This document shows, piece after piece, positions 40,081 through 43,035 of a stretch of 43,035 nt of DNA; position 1 is the stretch's first letter, and each line of letters begins with the position of its first letter. Below the pieces are notes generated by a model. The model saw only the letters and a program-made list of their open reading frames with translations. It searched no databases and was not told where the DNA came from. The DNA is taken from assembly GCA_022566535.1 (NCBI GenBank), contig JADFIR010000027.1, forward strand, positions 1 through 43,035. Reading direction: 5' to 3'. This DNA is from Planctomycetota bacterium (lineage in GTDB: Bacteria > Planctomycetota > Phycisphaerae > Phycisphaerales > SM1A02). The position numbers and the translations under genes are program-made.

Positions 40081-42237
40081 CTAGCCCCGCGCCCGTTCCA
40101 CCGAGTTGATGACAGGGGTGGCCCTGAGCGCCGCGATGATGTTGGTCAGGTGCTTCACATCGCGGACCTCGACATCGATCACCATGTCGAAAAACTCGCG
40201 CGAACGCTCGGTGATCTTGAGGTTGCTGATGTTGCCTTCGTTCTTGGCGATCACCGTGGACAGGTTTCCCAGGCTGCCCGGCTCGTTGAGGACCGTCAGG
40301 TAAACCCGGGCCACATGGACATCGAGGGATTCGCTGTCCATCTCCCAGGCGACGTCAAGCCAGCGCTCGGGGGTTTCCGCTTGGCTTTCAAGGGTCTCGC
40401 AGTCGATCGTGTGGATGGTCACCCCCTTTCCCGTGGTGACGATGCCGACGATGCGGTCGCCCGGCAGCGGATAGCAGCACATGGCGAAATGCACCGCCAT
40501 GCCGGGGATGAGGCCCTTGATGGGTATGGCGGCGCCCTTGCCCTTCTTTTTCGCCTTGCGGGTTCGGGCGCGGGCCAGGGGCACCACCTTTTCGTCCTTG
40601 CGCTTCTTTTTCCTGGTGCCGGGAAAGACCGCTTCCACCACGTCGCGGCCGGTGTGATGGCCGGCGCCCACATCGGCGCACAGGTCGTCCGCGTCGCCCA
40701 CCTTGAACACCTTCAGAACCCCCTCCAGGGCCTTGTTCGAGAACTCGTATCCCTCTTCACGGAATGCCCGGTCAAGAATGGCGCGCCCCAACTGCACGTA
40801 CTGGTCGCGCTCTTTGGAGCGGATGAAGCGGCGGATGCGCGAGCGCGCCTTGCCGGTGACCACGAAACGCTCCCAGGTGGGCGACGGCGTCTGCGCCTTC
40901 GACGTGATGATCTCCACCTGGTCGCCGTTCCCGAGTTGGGTGCGCAGGGGCATCATGCGTCCGTTGATCTTGGCGCCCACGCAATTGTCCCCGACTTCGG
41001 AGTGGACGGCGTAGGCAAAGTCGACCGCGGTCGCCCCCCGCGGCAGGTTGATCAGGTCGCCCCTGGGCGTGAAGCAGAACACCTGGTCGCGGAACATCTC
41101 CAGCTTGGTGTGTTCCAGGAACTCCTCGGGTCCCGCGGCGGTTTCCAGGATGTCCAGAAGCTCCCGTATCCAGCGGTATTGGCGCCCGTCCGTCCTGCCT
41201 GCGCCCTGCTTGTAGATCCAGTGCGCGGCGACGCCGTGTTCCGCGATCTCGTGCATCTCGTGGGTGCGGATCTGCATTTCGATGCGCTGCCGTTCGGGCC
41301 CGAACACGCCCGTATGCAGGGAGCGGTAACCGTTGGGTTTGGGCGTGCTGATGTAATCCTTGAAGCGATCCGGGACGACCGCGTAGGCGCTGTGGACCAC
41401 ACCCAGCGTTCGGTAACACTCCTCCACGGAGTCGACGATCACGCGGAAACCCATGATGTCCGAGAGCCGCTCGAAGCCCACTTCCTGGTGCCACATCTTC
41501 CGCCAGACCGAGTACGGCGTCTTCTCGCGCCCCACGACCGCGGCCTTGATCCCGGCTTCGGCCAGGGTGGTCCCCAGCTGCGTGATGATGCGCGCCACCA
41601 GGTCGCCGCCCTGTTTACGCAGGAAATCCAGGCGTGCCAGGATGGAATTGCGGACATCGGGGTTGATCTCGGCGAAGGCCAGGTCCTCGAGCTCGCTTTT
41701 CATTTCCTGCATGCCGATCCGCTCGGCCAGCGGTGCATAGATGTCCATGGTCTCGGTTGCGATCCGCCGCCGCTTCTCGGGGTCTTCGATGTGGTGAAGG
41801 GTGCGCATGTTGTGCAGGCGGTCGGCCAGCTTGACCAGCAGGACCCGGATGTCTTCGGACATGGCGAGGACCAGCTTGCGGAAGTTCTCGGCCTGGGTCG
41901 CGTGGTCCGACTGAAGCTCGATGCGGGTCAGCTTGGTGACGCCGTTCACCAGGCGCGCCACCTCCTTGCCGAATTGGTGTTCGATCTCCTTCAGGGTGGC
42001 CGGGGTGTCCTCGATGGTGTCGTGGAGGAGCGCCGTGACGATGGATGCGGAGTCCAGCTTATACGCGGTCAGAATCCCCGCCACCTCCAGGGGATGGGAG
42101 AAATAGGGATCGCCCGAGGCCCGCTTCTGCACGCCGTGGGCCTTCATGGCGAAAACATAGGCGCGGTTGAGGGCGTCCTCGTCGGCGCCTGGATCGTACG
42201 CCTTGACCTGTTCGAGCAATTCGAACTGCCGGATCAT
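40081..42237 (-). CDS. rsh: bifunctional (p)ppGpp synthetase/hydrolase (RelA/SpoT family)
   Basis: The protein has 718 residues. It makes and degrades the stringent-response alarmone. The HD hydrolase domain (about 20-190) has SHPLEVAG and the intact HDTIEDT (72-78). The synthetase domain (about 230-345) has RFKDYISTPKPNGYRSLHTG and IEMQIRTHEMHEIAEHG. The TGS domain starts near 385 (FCFTPRGDLINLPRGATAVD), and the ACT domain closes the protein (YLTVLNEPGSLGNLSTVIAK). Both halves look active, as expected where one Rsh serves the whole cell. It follows rpoZ by 90 bases. Confidence 0.96.
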   Translation of the reverse strand: MIRQFELLEQVKAYDPGADEDALNRAYVFAMKAHGVQKRASGDPYFSHPLEVAGILTAYKLDSASIVTALLHDTIEDTPATLKEIEHQFGKEVARLVNGVTKLTRIELQSDHATQAENFRKLVLAMSEDIRVLLVKLADRLHNMRTLHHIEDPEKRRRIATETMDIYAPLAERIGMQEMKSELEDLAFAEINPDVRNSILARLDFLRKQGGDLVARIITQLGTTLAEAGIKAAVVGREKTPYSVWRKMWHQEVGFERLSDIMGFRVIVDSVEECYRTLGVVHSAYAVVPDRFKDYISTPKPNGYRSLHTGVFGPERQRIEMQIRTHEMHEIAEHGVAAHWIYKQGAGRTDGRQYRWIRELLDILETAAGPEEFLEHTKLEMFRDQVFCFTPRGDLINLPRGATAVDFAYAVHSEVGDNCVGAKINGRMMPLRTQLGNGDQVEIITSKAQTPSPTWERFVVTGKARSRIRRFIRSKERDQYVQLGRAILDRAFREEGYEFSNKALEGVLKVFKVGDADDLCADVGAGHHTGRDVVEAVFPGTRKKKRKDEKVVPLARARTRKAKKKGKGAAIPIKGLIPGMAVHFAMCCYPLPGDRIVGIVTTGKGVTIHTIDCETLESQAETPERWLDVAWEMDSESLDVHVARVYLTVLNEPGSLGNLSTVIAKNEGNISNLKITERSREFFDMVIDVEVRDVKHLTNIIAALRATPVINSVERARG

Positions 42238-42327
42238 GTCCGCCCCTGCCGTCCATCAACCGATACACAGGGGCCGGGCGACAGGCAACGGGGTGCGGCG
42301 CGGCCCTCGGTGCGCCGCCGCACGGCC

Positions 42328-42798
42328 TCAGGCCTCCTTGGGCTCCGTCCCTTCCTCGCCGGCGCCCCTGGGGGCTTCCTCGGCGCCGTTCTCCGGCGGC
42401 GCCTCCGGCTCGATACCTTCGTCTTCTTTCACGGCGTCGGCGTCGTCCTCGAAGGCCATGCCGGGATGGGGGATGTCCGGCGCCGGCGGCGCCGGCGTCT
42501 CGCCGGTTTCCACGATGGCCGCCTGCTGGACGGCGATGAGGTCGACATCGTCCTCTTCGGGTTCGTCCATCTCGACGTGTTTCTGCAGGCTCCTGATCAG
42601 CCCCTCCCTGAGATCATCGAGGTCGATGGTCTCATCGGCGATTTCGCGCAGGGCGACCACCGGGTTCTTGTCGTTGTCGCGCTCGAGGGTCAGTTCCGCG
42701 CCGGCCGCAATGCTGCGTGCCCGCTGCGCGGCCAACATGACCAGCTCAAAGCGGTTTGGGATCTTGGTTACACAATCTTCAACCGTTACTCGGGCCAT
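42328..42798 (-). CDS. rpoZ: RNA polymerase omega subunit
   Basis: The protein has 156 residues. Omega helps fold and hold the beta' subunit and, in proteobacteria, forms part of a ppGpp site on RNA polymerase. The core is [20 protein letters not shown] then [10 protein letters not shown] and [16 protein letters not shown]. After residue 75 comes a long acidic and Pro-rich tail, typical of alphaproteobacterial omega and longer than the enteric protein. Being directly upstream of rsh fits its ppGpp link. Confidence 0.94.
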   Translation of the reverse strand: MARVTVEDCVTKIPNRFELVMLAAQRARSIAAGAELTLERDNDKNPVVALREIADETIDLDDLREGLIRSLQKHVEMDEPEEDDVDLIAVQQAAIVETGETPAPPAPDIPHPGMAFEDDADAVKEDEGIEPEAPPENGAEEAPRGAGEEGTEPKEA

Positions 42799-42848
42799 GA
42801 CGACGTCTCCAAAGACGGTGAAAGGACGCTGGAAAAGCGCAAGTTATA

Positions 42849-42867
42849 TATGTTGCACAGCAACATA
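42849..42867. promoter_or_regulatory. palindrome upstream of rpoZ
   Basis: TATGTTGCACAGCAACATA is a perfect eight-base inverted repeat with a three-base spacer, 50 bases upstream of the rpoZ start in an otherwise AT-rich patch. It could be an operator over the promoter or a hairpin in the leader. Confidence 0.45.
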
Positions 42868-43035
42868 AGGCAAGACGTTTAGGCGGAGAATCGATCCGAA
42901 TCGGCCGCCGCCGGCTTTCGACACCGGGTCGTTCCCACGCACACGCGCCGTTATACCAAGGGGCGCTGATCATGACCCGAGGAGCCGGCTTACCAAGGTT
43001 TTCGGCCCTAAGCGTGCGCTGTGGCGATGCGGGGC
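42868..43035. other. edge region without a recognised gene
   Basis: No coding frame or RNA gene is recognised between the palindrome and the window end. The next upstream gene is outside the window. Confidence 0.4.

Noticed and set aside
40078..42882. 934-codon plus-strand open frame opposite rsh and rpoZ
   Set aside because: It is the antisense of two clear genes in GC-rich DNA and has no recognisable domain.
1..43035. CRISPR array, rRNA, tRNA or tmRNA
   Set aside because: No regularly spaced repeat-spacer series, rRNA core or convincing tRNA cloverleaf was seen; the regular repeats found are inside protein-coding genes.

Overview
The window looks like two unrelated genomes joined end to end. 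Positions 1 to about 32,830 read as a Planctomycetota (Phycisphaerae-like) chromosome. The evidence is many secreted proteins ending in a dockerin-like tail (DGTVGILDLLTLLANWG), a cluster of small membrane proteins with a CGYDLRG...CPECGWRRE zinc ribbon, and sparse, repeat-rich gene packing. Positions from about 32,830 to 43,035 read as an alphaproteobacterium (Rhodospirillales-like). They carry a glutamate/aspartate-type ABC transporter operon and the classic rpoZ-rsh-DUF2062-pdxJ-acpS-lepB-rnc-era cluster. The join falls inside one open frame that starts as a tyrosine integrase and ends as an amino-acid-binding protein, sharing the words LETG(R). I read this as an assembly chimera until reads show otherwise.

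Region 1 (1-8,280) is accessory DNA. A hypothetical gene with a palindrome cluster is followed by the 3' stub of a tyrosine recombinase. A defence island comes next: a pentapeptide-repeat/TIR-like protein, a DUF5677/HEPN-like protein, and a convergent two-gene Hachiman system (HamA nuclease, HamB helicase). The island ends at the 5' stub of a serine recombinase, then a roughly 400-bp module carrying the start of an AlpA/excisionase-like gene. A second copy of that module lies at 31,043, next to the integrase.

Region 2 (8,290-18,150) holds msrA, a Tat-exported VOC protein, an exported amidohydrolase and a DUF2784 membrane protein. It then carries a tandem family of zinc-ribbon membrane proteins with truncated relatives and small AT-rich insertions.

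Region 3 (18,300-30,300) encodes mostly exported proteins on the minus strand: a four-repeat protein fused to an alpha/beta hydrolase, a PqqB-like metallohydrolase, an HTH protein, and four secreted tandem-repeat proteins. Three of those four end in dockerin-like tails. The fourth is split by a frameshift. Eight orphan dockerin tails with their own stop codons lie in the intergenic gaps. A structured repeat of about 115 bp occurs three times, each time just downstream of a stop codon and in the same orientation relative to that gene.

Region 4 (32,830-43,035) is alphaproteobacterial core. The solute-binding protein C-terminus, two permeases and the ATPase form one operon on the plus strand. 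It converges on the minus-strand cluster for stringent response (rsh, rpoZ), vitamin B6 (pdxJ), lipid carrier activation (acpS), secretion (lepB) and RNA processing (rnc, era).

All calls rest on reading motifs and gene order by eye. No database search was run.
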